Below, one piece after another: positions 23,531-35,111 of a stretch of DNA of 64,000 bases. The notes under the pieces are model-generated. The model was not told the origin of the DNA. It worked only from the letters and a program-made list of their open reading frames with translations, and searched no databases. The DNA is taken from contig QRFJ01000503.1 of the NCBI GenBank assembly GCA_006176705.1, positions 573,089 through 637,088 of the forward strand. The letters are read 5' to 3'. Source of the DNA: Cocos nucifera (taxonomy: Eukaryota > Streptophyta > Magnoliopsida > Arecales > Arecaceae). The position numbers and the translations under genes are program-made. Numbering within the stretch: the first letter of the stretch is position 1; the number at the start of each line of letters is the position of its first letter.

Positions 23531-25903
23531 TAAGACATGCAGTGTGAAAATGAAATAAATGATAGCTTTGATACGCCATGGGACTGGGCTCCTCCCTCTC
23601 TTTCTTTAAGGGTACTGTATTTGATTGGGGTTAATTAAATATAAATCTCATATCAGATTATAATATTTGATGTGAAAATTGAAAGATAGAAGTGGTAAAA
23701 ATAATGGTGGATCTCATGCTTATTTTTCAAAGAGAGGAGATAAAATAAATACCATAGGAGATTGGTATTTGCTAAATTTTTGAGTGGCAGTAATCAATAC
23801 TTGATAAAAATACACCTAATAGATCATGGGTATGGAATGAAATATTGATAACCATGAAAATATCGAGGAGGATAAATCTCAAAAGATGGAGTACACATAT
23901 AATCATTGAATTCATTTTGATGTCTTTCCAAATCCATTCAATAAAAAACTTTTATAAATAAATAAGATGTAAATGATATCTTGCAAAGAACTATATGATT
24001 ATGTCATTATATAAAAAATAATAATTGAAAGCAATGTTATCCTGATATTAAAAAAATATTTTATATTGATGGACATATTTTTATAAATTTGGCCACATTT
24101 CTATATAGGATTATCTCCAACCAATTATAATAATATTTTTTTTGGTATCATATTTTGAAGTAATTTTTCTACTAACCAAGCATAGTAAAAAGTATTTTCT
24201 TTTATAATTAATTTTTTAAATAAATAAATTTTAAAAATTATCAGATCATCTTATAATTTGACATATCCTAGCCAAAGGACATGTTGCCGCAAAAATCTAG
24301 CCCGACTAGGACCATCCAGGGGGTGCATTGTTTAATCTATGATGGTGAAATATGATCTATCTTAGAGTCATAGATTTCTGTTCTAGTTGGCATGATTTTA
24401 GATGATCTTTATCTCTTTTTACTTCTGCCTTCTCAGTCTTTTGATAACTTTCTCGGTCTTCTAATAACCTATTGACCTGCAAGAAGGAAAAATATAGTAT
24501 GATGGATGAGGGCTTATGAGTCTCTCACCATGAGAGCTTTGAGTTATGAGAGTCTCTCTCAAAATCTATCTTTTCTGGGATTTCTTGGCCTTGTTTATAT
24601 AGGTGTGAGCAAGGATCCATTGAAGTTAGAGGTGAAAACCAAGGGATGAGACATCATTCCCTCATTTTTTTTTTAACGGAGTCCTTGTTAAATTGGAGTT
24701 ATACTCTTAATAATCCCAAGTCAAATGAAGAATTATTTATAAACTTTCTTTGTCTGCATCAATCTAGAAATGTGAGTCCAACTTAAACTAATCTCCTACC
24801 ATACTATGTGTTAGCCTATGATTGGTTGGCCAGATTCGAGCCACATCAAAAATTTGACCTCCCTATTTCGATGTGAGTGTATCTCACGTCAAGAAGCGTT
24901 GCGAGCACTCCATTGCAGCAAGAGAGGTGTCTTCCATTTCTCTTCTCAGATTCAGCTCTTCTCATAAAGAGATGGGGAGGAGAAAAAGGCCTACTGCTAG
25001 AAGACCCAATCAGCACCAAGAAAGTGCATGATAGAATTATAGAAATAATGGAGGATCGAGAGTTTGTTGTGCCCAGTCGGTGGGTTCGGGACTTGGCATT
25101 AAGGTTCTTGCTTTTTCTTACCAGTTTGCAGGGGGGTGGGAACCCTACAATGCCCGGCTCTCCATGCCATGGTGCATGGGGAGCGGAAAGAAAGACCATA
25201 TTGCAGTCCTTTCCTGATGATGTTTTTTTTTTTTTTTTTTGTTTTTTTTGTTCTTTTTCAAGAATACGTATTCGTCGCTTTTGACCAGGCCCCTCATGCC
25301 CTGGACCTTGGATCTTGCACAACGTGCAGTTTGCTTTGCAGAGTTATGCGTACCGCTCGTACGACTGCCATCAAGAAATAGATGGTTATCAACAGCAATG
25401 TACTATATATGGTAGCATGTATTCTGCAGTGCAAACCATACGACAGGATTCCTCTAGTGATCCTAAACTTCTTCCCTTACTATAGGTTATAAAATATAAT
25501 ACCGGTCCGCATAAGCTATACATAGTTGAGAAAAGCACTCATCTACGACCAAATCCAACCCTCTCTATCCACACACATTCTTAACCCTGAGATTATTAAT
25601 GAATTTGGATGCTGACATGGACCAGAGGGGAGCGTTTGAAATCTTGGATATTCGTTAATGCTTTTTTTTTTTTCAGGGTCCTTGTCAATAACCGAGCTTG
25701 TTGGGACCGCTCTATGGAGAACTTTACCTTGCTTTGGTATGGGTTCTTTATCTCATCGATACTCGAGGAGGTTATAATCTAAATCTTCGCTCTCAAGGAA
25801 ACCAGTCCATCACAAAGTCCTATGAAATTGCAATCAATCCTACATAGATAAAATAGAATGTTAGTCGTCACTTTAAGAGAATCCTAAGAGGATGCATGGA
25901 TAC
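23531..25903. other. Intergenic DNA left of the retrotransposon nest
   Basis: AT-rich to about 24300, then more balanced. Poly-T runs lie at about 24666-24680, 25221-25240 and 25663-25675. Overlapping open frames on both strands at 24846-25381 lack recognisable domains and splice signals that I can defend. I see no gene here. Confidence 0.5.
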
Positions 25904-26999
25904 TATTGGGGATAAATCCATACCTATCAAACTTTGGCTAAGACTCCGACTCTTGATCAGTTCCATTTGGTTGCAACTATGACAACCGAACCTCAAATCG
26001 TGAAAGTATTCGGACTTTAAATCATTCTAAAATGACCGACCTTCGACACTGCAGTCAGATAGCCCGATTGGTTGGGAAGACCGATTTCAAATTCAACGGA
26101 GCATTACAGATTTCTTCTCCAGATGAACTCGAACAGTTAATGCTTCTGCCCCATAGAACTAGCTAAATCTAGGACTCCTGCGCATCATCTTCGGCCGATC
26201 TCCTTCCGTGGAACTTCTCCAGCAGTCAAACTTCTTTCGAACTGCCCCAAACGAACTTCAACGCTTTATCATTATTCACCGATGAGCAATCCTGAGAATG
26301 ACCGAACCTCAAAGAAACAACAGAGGCATCAATGTTTCATTCGCGTTTGCTTATTGCGGCCATCGGTCAATACTTGATCCAGACGGATCCCTTGCAGTCG
26401 GACTCCTTTCGGTTGGACATCTTTCATGCCTCTTCATCGATCGAACCCTTGTCGAATTTTTTTTTCGATCGAATTTCTTCCAACCGCCTGAAAGAATCAA
26501 TGCGTACACCTTCAACATAACAAATAAAAGCCAACACACGGTCAATCTTGAGAACCTCCAAACTCCTCCAGAATAACAACATCCAAGAGCCCTTCATTGT
26601 CTGCAACTATCCCGTCTGAACTACAGTTGTTAGGTCTACAACAGACTAGCACATCATGATAACGACACCATCCTCCATAACAAATCCCATGTGGCCTCGA
26701 ATGGCCTACTACCAAGCGATTGTGGCGATCACTGTCAGTTTGTTACAAGCTCCGGAGCTATAAAAGGGATCCTCTAGATATATTTTCTTCAGACTCTCCT
26801 CTTCTTTCCGAAACTCTGCAACTTACTTGACTGAGCACTTCAATTTTGTTAACCGAAATAGCTGACTTGATCGTCGAAGGGTCTTGTTGGAGCCACCATC
26901 TCGGACTCTGGATGAGATTTATTTTGCAGATCATCGATGGCGACCTCATCTTCTCTGACTCTAGTACTTCTCCGACGACAACCAGATTTCGCACCAACA
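25904..26999 (+). repeat. 5' LTR of Tat-2 (1096 bp)
   Basis: It begins TATTGGGGATAAATCC and ends GCACCAACA directly before the primer binding site. Its last 140 bp (R-U5) align well with the Tat-1 LTR end, but most of U3 differs, so it is another subfamily. A closely similar LTR starts at 63082. Confidence 0.85.
26759..26767 (+). promoter_or_regulatory. TATA box in the Tat-2 LTR
   Basis: TATAAAAGG 230 bp before the LTR end, at the same relative place as in the Tat-1 and Tat-3 LTRs. Confidence 0.7.
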
Positions 27000-27002
27000 G
27001 GA

Positions 27003-27019
27003 TTGGTGCTAGAGGAAGG
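27003..27019 (+). other. Primer binding site of Tat-2
   Basis: TTGGTGCTAGAGGAAGG, three bases after the LTR end. It matches the Tat-1 site except for a C-to-T change and small differences in the middle. Confidence 0.8.
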
Positions 27020-27108
27020 ATCCATCTCTTTTGAGATTTTCTTTTTTTTAAAGGAGTGCTCAGCAGAGATCTCTACTTCTCCCTTAGAGTCCTCTTTCTT
27101 AGAAAAGA

Positions 27109-28905
27109 TGACTTCCAGGAAAGCTTCAACTCGACAGTCAATGGCTTCTACAGCCAGATCTCATTCAGATCTATCCACTCCTGTTTCATCCCCAGCAACA
27201 CAAGCTCCATCTGCAGCAATAGTGGATGCGGAGCAGTTCAACCTGCTAGTCCAGCAGGTTCGTAGCCTTACAGATGCAGTATAAGTCATGCGACAGCAGC
27301 AGCCTCTGATGTCAATTCGGCCAGAGCAAGCTTCTCTAGAGCCCCATGATCTGGTCTAGGGACAGTCGATGACCTCCGAAAAAGAGAAGCAGAGGGCCAA
27401 GAGCCCCTGCTCTGATCATGACTCTATCCCTGAAGGGACTTTACCTTCGTTCAGTCAGAAGACCTTGAAGACCTACAATCGAGAGAATCTTCTAGATTAG
27501 AAATTGCAAGAGATGAACCGACGGATCAAGAAACTCTACCGTGCTCCTCCCTCCTACGGTAATGATATCTATACTGACCTTTCTTTCTCTCACCGCATCA
27601 TGTAGGAATCTATCCCGTTGAACTTTAAGCTTCCTCAATTTAAGAGTTATGATGGAACTACCGATTTGGTCAATCACCTAGAAGCCTTCTGGATGATGAT
27701 GCTACTTCATGGCGTATCATATGCCATCTTCTGCCGAGCCTTTCCATCCACTTTAAAAGGAGCAGTCAGAAATTGGTATTCTATCCTTAAATTGGATACC
27801 ATCTTTTTCTTTGATCAAATGAGCCATTAGTTCGTGGCTCATTTCATCAGCAGCTGAGGCTCCCATCGAGGTTCCGACTTTCTCATGAACATCAAGCAGC
27901 AAGAGAGAGAATTCATCCAAACTTATGTCAACCGCTTCAATGCAGCTATCATAGAAGTTTAAAATCTGGATAAATCTATCGCTATAGCCACACTAAAAGG
28001 TGGCCTTCAAAAGAACAACTTACTGTTCTCCCTGAAGAAGAAGCACCTCAAAAATTTTGTTGATATGTTAACTCGGGCTGAAGGCTATGCCCGAGCAGAA
28101 GAGGCCTTCAAGGCCAAGGATAATGAAGCCGTAGAAGAATAGTGAATGGACGAGCCAAATAGGCCCACATTTGAAGAAAAATCGAACAAGGTTTGACCGC
28201 ACTCCCGAGCTCTCCCTGAGCATAAGTGAGTCCGAACCCCTACCCAGGCTCGGAGGTGGGGAAGCCCCGATAGAAGGGCATGGTGGGGGTCCCCCCTCCG
28301 AAGGTTTCACAACTATGCCCCTCTTAATGCTCCAAAAATATAAGTACTGATGGAGATCAAAGAGCAACTGCCTAGATCAGAGAGGATGCACTCCCACTCT
28401 GACAAGCATAATCCTAGCAAGTACTATCTCTATCATCGTGATCACGATCATGATATAGAAGAATGTATCCAACTCTAAGATGAGATCGAGGAGCTCATCA
28501 GATGAGGCAGGCTCGGTCAATTCCTGTGGTGTCGGTTCGAAGGAAGAGAGAATCGACCAAGGGCACTGCCACAACCTGAGCCGTCGAGGAGGGAGGAGCG
28601 GCAAGCAGATCAGCCATCCCTCGGCATCATCAACACCATCTCTAAAGGACCTTGGTGAGGAAAGGCTAGAGGACCAGCAGAGCCTAAGAAGAGGTGGAGG
28701 ACTGAGGAGTCTATCGCTTTCACCAACGAGGATGCCCAAGGAGTTCAGTTTCTGCAAAATGATATGGTTGTAATTGCTTTAAATATTATAGACTATGATG
28801 TACGCCATATTCTTGTTGATAATAGAAGTTCGGTAGATGTCTTATTTTATGATATTTTCTCTAAAATATCTATATCTGATGGTAGATTGGGGCCGATAAA
28901 TTCTC
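27109..28905 (+). pseudogene. Tat-2 gag and protease start, many stops
   Basis: Starts with M-T-S-R-K-A-S-T-R-Q, matching the Tat-1 gag start. The capsid region is recognisable at 27618-28140 (Y-D-G-T-T-D-L, V-R-N-W-Y-S-I-L). The knuckle (Y-H-R-D-H-D-H-D-I-E-E-C) is at about 28415-28470, with its first Cys replaced by Tyr, and the protease strand (I-L-V-D-N-R-S-S) at about 28810-28835. In-frame stops occur at about 27282, 27828, 27856, 27958, 28141, 28477 and 28504. Most fall where Tat-1 has Gln or Arg, as expected from C-to-T decay of CAA, CAG or CGA. The D-N-G active-site Gly is Arg here. The coding ends in the middle of the protease at the Tat-3 boundary. Confidence 0.85.
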
Positions 28906-29141
28906 TATTGGTATAGAATTTGATTGATGTCGGATCAAGCTGGAGTGGAGGAGGATAAGATCGCTGTCGGTGACCTACAAAATAAAGTTTCATCCAGAGT
29001 CAGTGGTGATGGCTCCGATAGGATCCTTCGATGATTAAGTCAGCTCTTCTAGCCAATAGAAATGGAGTGCTCAAGAAAGAGAAGTGAGCTTTTAGAGGAG
29101 AGAAGAGCTTAGAGCCTCGAGAAAATGTATCTAGAAGGTCT

Positions 29142-29150
29142 CTTTTTATA
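29142..29150 (-). promoter_or_regulatory. TATA box in the Tat-3 LTR
   Basis: TATAAAAAG on the minus strand, at the same place as the TATAAAG of Tat-1. A degenerate relative of the Tat-1 72-bp unit lies just upstream (about 29165-29265). Confidence 0.65.
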
Positions 29151-29490
29151 GATAAAGCTTGATTGATGGTGACAGCTATAGCTGTCTGACAGTGGGCCGC
29201 TTGAAGCCTGATGAGTTTGGTATGAAAGGAAAAATATCGTCAGACTGATGGTGACAACCATACCATCTGATAGCATCGCCTGTGGTAGACTGATGGTGAC
29301 CATTTATCGAGATTTAATAGCCATAGCTCTGAGAAAGCAGACATTGGTTGGTGGACTTTGGCATATATCAATTTTGGAGGAGTTCGAACTCCTGAAGAAA
29401 ATACGTCTGATGGGGATTATCCGAGAGTAATTCGCTGGAGGAATCCGACTGAGGTCCCGAAAGGAGTTCGATCGAAGGAGAAGCTCAGAA

Positions 29491-29645
29491 GGAGTTTGGC
29501 TTCTATAGACGTCTGATTGGAAGAGCGTGGAGGGAGTTTGGCTCTCGTGGGTGTCTGACTGAAGGAGTGCGGAGGGAGTTTGACTCTCATGAGCGTCTGA
29601 CTGGAGGAGTGCAGAGAAAGTTCGACTCTTATGAGAGACTGACTG
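29491..29645. repeat. 42-bp direct repeats in the Tat-3 LTR U3
   Basis: Units start at 29491, 29533, 29575 and 29617, an exact 42-bp period with about 3.7 copies. Each starts GGAGTTTGGCT or a variant and contains GTCTGACTG. These are unrelated to the 72-bp repeats of Tat-1, although the LTRs are homologous. Confidence 0.85.
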
Positions 29646-29854
29646 AAGCTCGACCATTGAGAAGTTCAATCGATTGAAGAGATTTGACTAAGACTCAACC
29701 GCTGAAAAGTTCGAAAGAGGTTCGACCGCTGAGAAGTTCGATCGGCTGAAGGAGTTCGACTAAAGCTCGTCCGCTGAAGCTCTTCCATGACTATCTATTG
29801 CATTAGACTGAGCATTAGATTGGACTTTGATAGGAGCGAGGTTTATCCCCAATA

Positions 29855-29872
29855 ATAGTCCCCTCCACTCCC
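29855..29872 (-). other. Polypurine tract of Tat-3
   Basis: GGGAGTGGAGGGGACTAT on the minus strand, directly before the LTR start. It fixes this LTR as the 3' LTR. Tat-4 has a matching GGAGTAGGAGAACTA before its LTR at 63082. Confidence 0.75.
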
Positions 29873-29934
29873 GAGTTTGAAACTCGAAGAAAGGGAGTGC
29901 AGAAAAGATGACTATTGAAGTCCTCTTCAAGGCT

Positions 29935-31788
29935 CTACGCTAGTTCAGATTGAAGCTCGGAAGAGATCTCATCTTCAATCGAGATTGAAGTTGAAGTTGA
30001 GGCTCGAGGGGATCTCATCTCTAGCTGAGGTTGAAGGAGATCTCATCTCCTACGATCGAGATCGGAGGTTGAGCTCCTCGGAGAAGATATTATCTCTAGC
30101 AGCCTAGGTTAAGGGTTGAACTCCTTAAGGGAGACCTTATCTCCTGTAGCCAAGGTTGAAGCTTGGAGGAGATCTTATCTCCTACAGTCGAGATTGGCTC
30201 GATCACTCGGGAGAGATCTTATCTCTGATTGAGGTTGAGCTCGGGGGATCTCATCTCTTACAGCTGAGGTGGCCTTGGGGGAGATCTTATCTCCTGCAGT
30301 CGAGATTGAGGTAAAGCTCGGAGATCTTATCTCCTGTAACCGAGTTGAGGTTGACTCGGGGGAGGATCTCATCTCTAGTTCAGGTTAGTTTGGGGAAGAT
30401 TCATCTCCAGCCAAAGTTGAGTTGAAGTTAAGCTCGGGAAGATTTCATTCAGCGAGGTTGAATTGAATTGAGGCTTTGGGGGATCTCTCTTCAGCCGAGG
30501 TTGGAGAGAATTCAATCTCTCTATGGTCGGATTAAGGTAACTCCTCAAGATGAGATCTTTACTCCGCATTGAGGTTGAAGCTCGGAGGAGATTTATCTTC
30601 TGCAATCGAGGTTGGCTCGATCATCGAGAGAGATCTTATCCCTGATCGGGTTGGCTTGGGGGGATTCTTCCTGCGCGAGGTTGGCTCGGGGGAGTTATTC
30701 CTATAATCAGGTTAAAGATAGCAGAGGTTGAAGGTTGAGCTCGGGAGAATCTCATCTTCAGTTAGGTTGAGTCGAGGAGATCATCTCCAGCCAAAGTTAG
30801 TTAAAGTTGAGCTCGAGGAATGATCTGATCTTGCGAGGTTGAAGTTGAAGTTGAGGCTCTCGTCTCCAACGAGGTTGAGGAGATCTCGTTCTACGATCGA
30901 GGTTGGAGGTGAGCTCCTCGAGGAGATATTATCTTTAGCAGTCGAGGTAAGGATGAATCCTCGGGGAGACCTTATCTCTAGCCGAGATTGATACGGACGC
31001 TCGGGAGAGATCTTATCTCTGGCCGAGGTTGACTCGGTTGCTCAAAAGAGATCTTATCTCTAGCTGAGGCTGACTCGGTTGATCGGAGGAGATCTTATCT
31101 CCTGCAACTGAGGTTGGCTCAGGGGAGATCTTATCTCCTGCAGCCGAGGTTGAAGCTCAGGAGAGATCTTATCTTCTGTAGTCGAGGTTGGCTTGGGGGA
31201 GATCTTATCTCCTACAGCCGAGATTGGCTCTATCGCTCGAAAGAGATCTTATCTCTAGCCGAGGTTAACTCAATCACTCGAAAGAGATCTTATCTCTGAT
31301 TGAGGTTGGCTTAGTCGCTCGAAAGAGATCTTATCTCTAATCGAGGTTGACTCGGTCACTCGAAAGAGATCTTATCTCTGATCGAGGTTGGCTCGGTCGC
31401 TCGGAAGAGATCTAATCTTTAGTCGAGGTTGGCTCGATCGCTTGGAAGAGATCTTATTCTCTGACCGAGATTGACTCGAGCGCTCGGAAGAGCTCTCATC
31501 TCTAGTCGAGGCTGACTCAGTTGTTCGAAAGAGATTTTATCTCCTACAGTTGAGGTTGACTCGATCGCTCGGAAGAGATCTTATCTCTAGTCGAGATTGA
31601 CTCAGTCATTCGAGAGATCTTATCTCTGATCGAGGTTGACTCAGTCATTCGAGAGAGATCTTATCTCTAGCCGAGGTTGAAGCTCAAGGGAGATCTTATC
31701 TCCTACAGTCGAGGTTGGTCCGGTCGTTCGGAAGAGATCTTATCTCTAGTCGAGATTGAAGCTCGAAAAAGATCTTATCTTCTGCAGC
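29935..31788. repeat. Satellite-like array in the Tat-3 3' UTR
   Basis: About 40 to 45 degenerate units of roughly 36-50 bp, mostly 41 bp where it is cleanest (for example 31330-31450). A typical unit is GAGGTTGGCTCGGTCGCTCG followed by AGAGATCTTATCTCT and a short spacer. The AGAGAT...ATCTCT part is a near-palindrome. Order and homogeneity rise towards the right end. It lies between the polypurine tract and the Athila-1 insertion, so it is part of the element and not an independent satellite locus. Confidence 0.9.
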
Positions 31789-33655
31789 TGATAAGTGGTA
31801 AAAATATACTAATAAAAGTATTAAATTATAAAATAAATTAATCTATTTTTTTAGAAATTAATACTTTTATTAATCTTATGTAGGAAAAAAGATCATCAAT
31901 GTGAAGATCTTATTTTTCTGATTCAGATGAAATAAATTTCAGGCAAAACGGACTTCAAACGAGTCAAGAATTGAATTTCAAAAAAAAAAAATTCAGTTCA
32001 GTTCAAATCGGTTCAGAAAATTGGCTCAGCAGACCGCACGGCTCGATCGCAGACCAATCCACCGATGCAACGCTGATGTCAAGATGACGTCAGCATTTTT
32101 TGCGGCACATGATGTACCATCTGAAGAATATTTCGAGAATTTCATAGTAAAAAGCGTGCTTCGATTGGCTGAAGAATGCGACGGTCCATGCAACACCGAG
32201 CTCGCACATGGTCTACGAAGGATAATTTGGAAATTTTGTTTGATCCAACGGGCGGCATTCACTAAAACTTGATCGAACGGTTGAAATGAAGGCACTGATG
32301 GACGGCATCCATAGCTCCCAATCGAGATCCAACGGTTGAGATTCATCTCGACGTTAAACTAAAGATCAGAAGGCTTCTTTCTATGTGATCAGATGGCCCA
32401 GATTCAATCTAACAATTGATCCAACAACTGATATGAAATCTGACTTGATCTGAGTTATTTTAAGGGTTTTTAAGTTGTTTTTGGACCGTTTGATCAACAT
32501 CTAATGGGTAGAATTATCCAGATCTTAATTTGAGTTATTTTGGGAGTCTTAAACCTAATTTTTGATGGATTTTGAGAAAAATCAAACTCTTTATCTATAA
32601 AAACCTATTGTTGCCGTGAAAAAAAAAATTAGAGAGAGGGAGAGAAGAAAGAAGTTGTAGGGAAGTCAGAGAAAAAGAGAAAAAGGAAGAGAGTTAGAAA
32701 TTAAAAAAAAATAAAAAGAAAAAGAGAGGAGAGAGGTAGAAAGAGAAGAGTGATTTGAGAGAAAGAAAAAAATTTTTCTTCGACAATCAAGACATCGATC
32801 AAGAAGCCTCTTCTTCTTTGCCAAGTTCTCCGTACCAAGAGCAACGGATAATCAATTTCAGCAATCAAACAGTCTAATTTCTCTATATTTTTTATTTTAT
32901 TTACTATTTTTGAACTTGTTATCATGAACTAAATTTTCTTTTACTAAGGCTAAGATGTAGCCACTCTTTTGATGCAATATTTAGTATGATTTATTTTTAA
33001 ATTTTATTCATGAGGAGTATATAAATCTGATCTTAATGCTTTTAGATTACTGGCCATCTTCTAATTGATCTGATGAACATAGATGTTACGGACCAAGTAC
33101 ATCTATGTTATTGCTTCTTGATTATATACCTTGTATTATGAATCAAATTAGAATTCATATGCATGCGGAAATTTTAGTGCGCTTTGGATGCAGCGTATTT
33201 TAATTAGAGGGTTTCACAAAACCTAATGCATTAATATTTATTTAAATTACACCTGGACCAAAGGATAATTAATAAATATTAATAGTTTTGCTATGCCTGG
33301 ACCAAAGGATAGTGAATAAATTAGGAGACTCCACCGTCACATGAAATAAAATTAATCTAAAAATCTGAATATTGTATTGACTGAGTTGGTGAACCGATTG
33401 CCTTAGTAATCCATTGCTCTTGAAGTTTAAAACCCTAATAATTTACACTCTCTCTATTTTAATTAAAAACTTTTAATTATTTTTTTATTTTATTCTTTAA
33501 TTTCTTATTCTCATAAATCGATCTTCTAAATAAAGCATAGGAAAGAGCTTTTCAGTACTTATTTTTTTCAATCCTCTAGGGACGATACTCTACTCATTCA
33601 CTTTATTACTTGATCGACTGGTGCACTTGCCATAGCTATAAATTAGCACGCATCA
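31789..33655 (+). repeat. 5' LTR of Athila-1 (1867 bp)
   Basis: Starts TGATAAGTGGTAAAAATA and ends CACGCATCA, six bases before the primer binding site. It shares the start TGATAAG and the AATAAAAGTATTAA block with the Athila-2 LTRs but is otherwise diverged. A TATAAAAA box is at 32596-32603. Confidence 0.85.
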
Positions 33656-33661
33656 AGTTTT

Positions 33662-33679
33662 TGGCACCGTTGCCGGGGA
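33662..33679 (+). other. Primer binding site of Athila-1
   Basis: TGGCACCGTTGCCGGGGA. It is complementary to the 3' end of plant tRNA-Asp except for one base (A for G at the fifth position). This is the known primer for Athila elements. Confidence 0.88.
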
Positions 33680-33859
33680 TTGTGTCTAAAACAATATTAA
33701 AATTTTGATCCTAGCTTTACTTTAGAAATTTATTTTTAATTTTTATTATTTAAAAAAAAAAAATTTATTTGTGCATGACACGTACTGGACATAGTAACTT
33801 ACTACCTTTAGATCCAAAAATTGAAAGGACCTATTAGAAGACTACAACAAGAGAGAAAC

Positions 33860-35111
33860 ATGGCAGCTGAAGATCCTAACGACATCAATCTAGGATTGGA
33901 TATGGCGACTGAAGGACAGCATGAAGCTATTCGACCAGTACATCGTCCATTAAATGATTACATCACACCATCTATAGCCGATGCAGCTTCGAGCATCAGG
34001 AGACCGCCTGTACGAGCAAACAACTTCGAAATAAAATCGGACGATGATCCAGATGATTCAATCAACTGTCCAATTCAGTGGACACGTGCATGATGATCCG
34101 AATGCCCATATTTCTAATTTTCTTGAACTTTGCGATACTTTTAAAATTAATGGGGTGTCGGATGATGCTATTAGATTAAGGTTATTTTCCTTTCTCTTTA
34201 TGGGACAAAGCTAAGAGTTGGCTTCATTCTCTTCCTGCAGGTTCTATCACAACTTGGGATGTCCTAGCCCAAAAATTCTTAGCCAAGTACTTTCCACCTT
34301 CCAAGACTGCTAAGATGCGCAACGATATCACTTCTTTTATGCAGATGGACATGGAGACACTATATGAGGCTTGGGAGCATTTCAAGGAAACTACTGAGGA
34401 GATGTCCACATCATCAACTATCCGTATGGCTTCAGGTACAAACTTTCTATAATGGTTTATCTCCTACTAATCATTCTATGATTGATGCAGCAGCAGGAGG
34501 AACCATTAATCAAAAAATGGAGGAAGAAGCCTTCGATCTGATCGATGAGATGGCATCAAATAGCTATCAATGGCAGACAGAGCACATGATGCCAAAAAGA
34601 CTAGCAGCTGTGCAGGGAGTAGATTGCGTGCCAACCTTACTAGCTGAAATTGCAGCCCTTAGAGCCGAAGTCAACAACTTAAAGGGAACAGCTATGCATG
34701 TTCAGAGCATTACTTATGACCTGTGTGGAGGAGGACACGATACGAGCAATTGCCAGACAGGTAATCCTTTTGCTAAAACAACTGATACAGCTAATTATAT
34801 TGGATAATTTTTTCAGGCCTGCAATAAAATAATCCCTACTCCAACACATACAATCAAGGATGGAGGCAGCATCCAAATTTCTCATGGAGCAATCAAAATG
34901 CAGCACAACAGCCACCCCTGGGATTCCAAGTACCTGAAAAGAAGTCCAACATGGAAGAGCTGATGGTCAAATTTATGCAAAACCAAGAAGCAACTATAAA
35001 AAATTTGGAAGCCAAACTTAGGCAGGACCAAACAGCAGCAATTCGAAACTTGGAGATGCAAATAGGTCAAATGGCTAAAGATAATCTCCGAGAGACCTCA
35101 AGGATCCTTGC
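33860..35111 (+). pseudogene. Athila-1 gag, frameshifted and cut by the gap
   Basis: Likely start M-A-A-E-D-P-N-D at 33860. The capsid part follows in shifted frames (A-H-I-S-N-F-L-E-L-C at about 34105, S-D-D-A-I-R-L-R-L-F), then an open stretch from 34364 with V-Q-T-F-Y-N-G-L and an acidic region. The zinc knuckle reads Y-D-L-C-G-G-G-H-D-T-S-N-C: its first Cys is Tyr. After a stop near 34805 a further frame (34951-35111) carries a Gln/Lys-rich coiled coil (E-A-T-I-K-N-L-E-A-K-L). Gag would bind element RNA; this copy cannot do so normally. Confidence 0.8.

Larger units (their letters stand above)
25904..28905 (+). mobile_element. Tat-2: Tat-type Ty3/gypsy element, 5' part, interrupted by Tat-3
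   Basis: A plus-strand LTR, primer binding site and gag that reach the protease active site and then stop abruptly at 28905, where the minus-strand LTR of Tat-3 begins. The internal part is clearly related to Tat-1 (same gag start, capsid, knuckle and protease motifs) but heavily decayed. The rest of its pol is not in the window. Tat-4 at the right edge has a similar LTR and could be its 3' end or another copy. Confidence 0.85.
28906..29854 (-). repeat. 3' LTR of Tat-3 (949 bp)
   Basis: On the minus strand it starts TATTGGGGATAAACC at 29854 and ends CCAATA at 28906. It aligns along its length with the Tat-1 LTR, including the CAAAATAAAG block (28977) and the terminal region. TG/CA ends have become TA/TA. 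Confidence 0.85.
28906..31788 (-). mobile_element. Tat-3: 3' end of a minus-strand Tat element inserted in Tat-2
   Basis: From left to right: LTR, polypurine tract, then a long tandem-repeat 3' UTR cut at 31788 by Athila-1. The LTR end lies exactly where Tat-2 protease coding stops, so Tat-3 inserted into Tat-2. The 5 bp before it (TTCTC, 28901-28905) should be the target duplication. The coding part and 5' LTR are not in the window. Confidence 0.85.
31789..35111 (+). mobile_element. Athila-1: Ty3/gypsy Athila-type element, 5' part, running into the gap
   Basis: LTR, primer binding site and gag on the plus strand, inserted in the Tat-3 repeat array. The primer site and gag are of Athila type. 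The rest is lost in the 1000-N gap, and the sequence right of the gap is copia, so the gap hides more than 1 kb or a rearrangement. Confidence 0.85.

Noticed and set aside
24846..25381. Open frames on both strands in intergenic DNA
   Set aside because: Both run through a poly-T/poly-A tract and have no recognisable motif or splice signals.
29935..31788. CRISPR-like repeat array
   Set aside because: Units are degenerate, directly adjacent, without unique spacers, and belong to a retrotransposon 3' UTR in a plant genome.
32021..32272. Plus-strand open frame of 83 codons
   Set aside because: It lies in the U3 part of the Athila-1 LTR and has no recognised domain.
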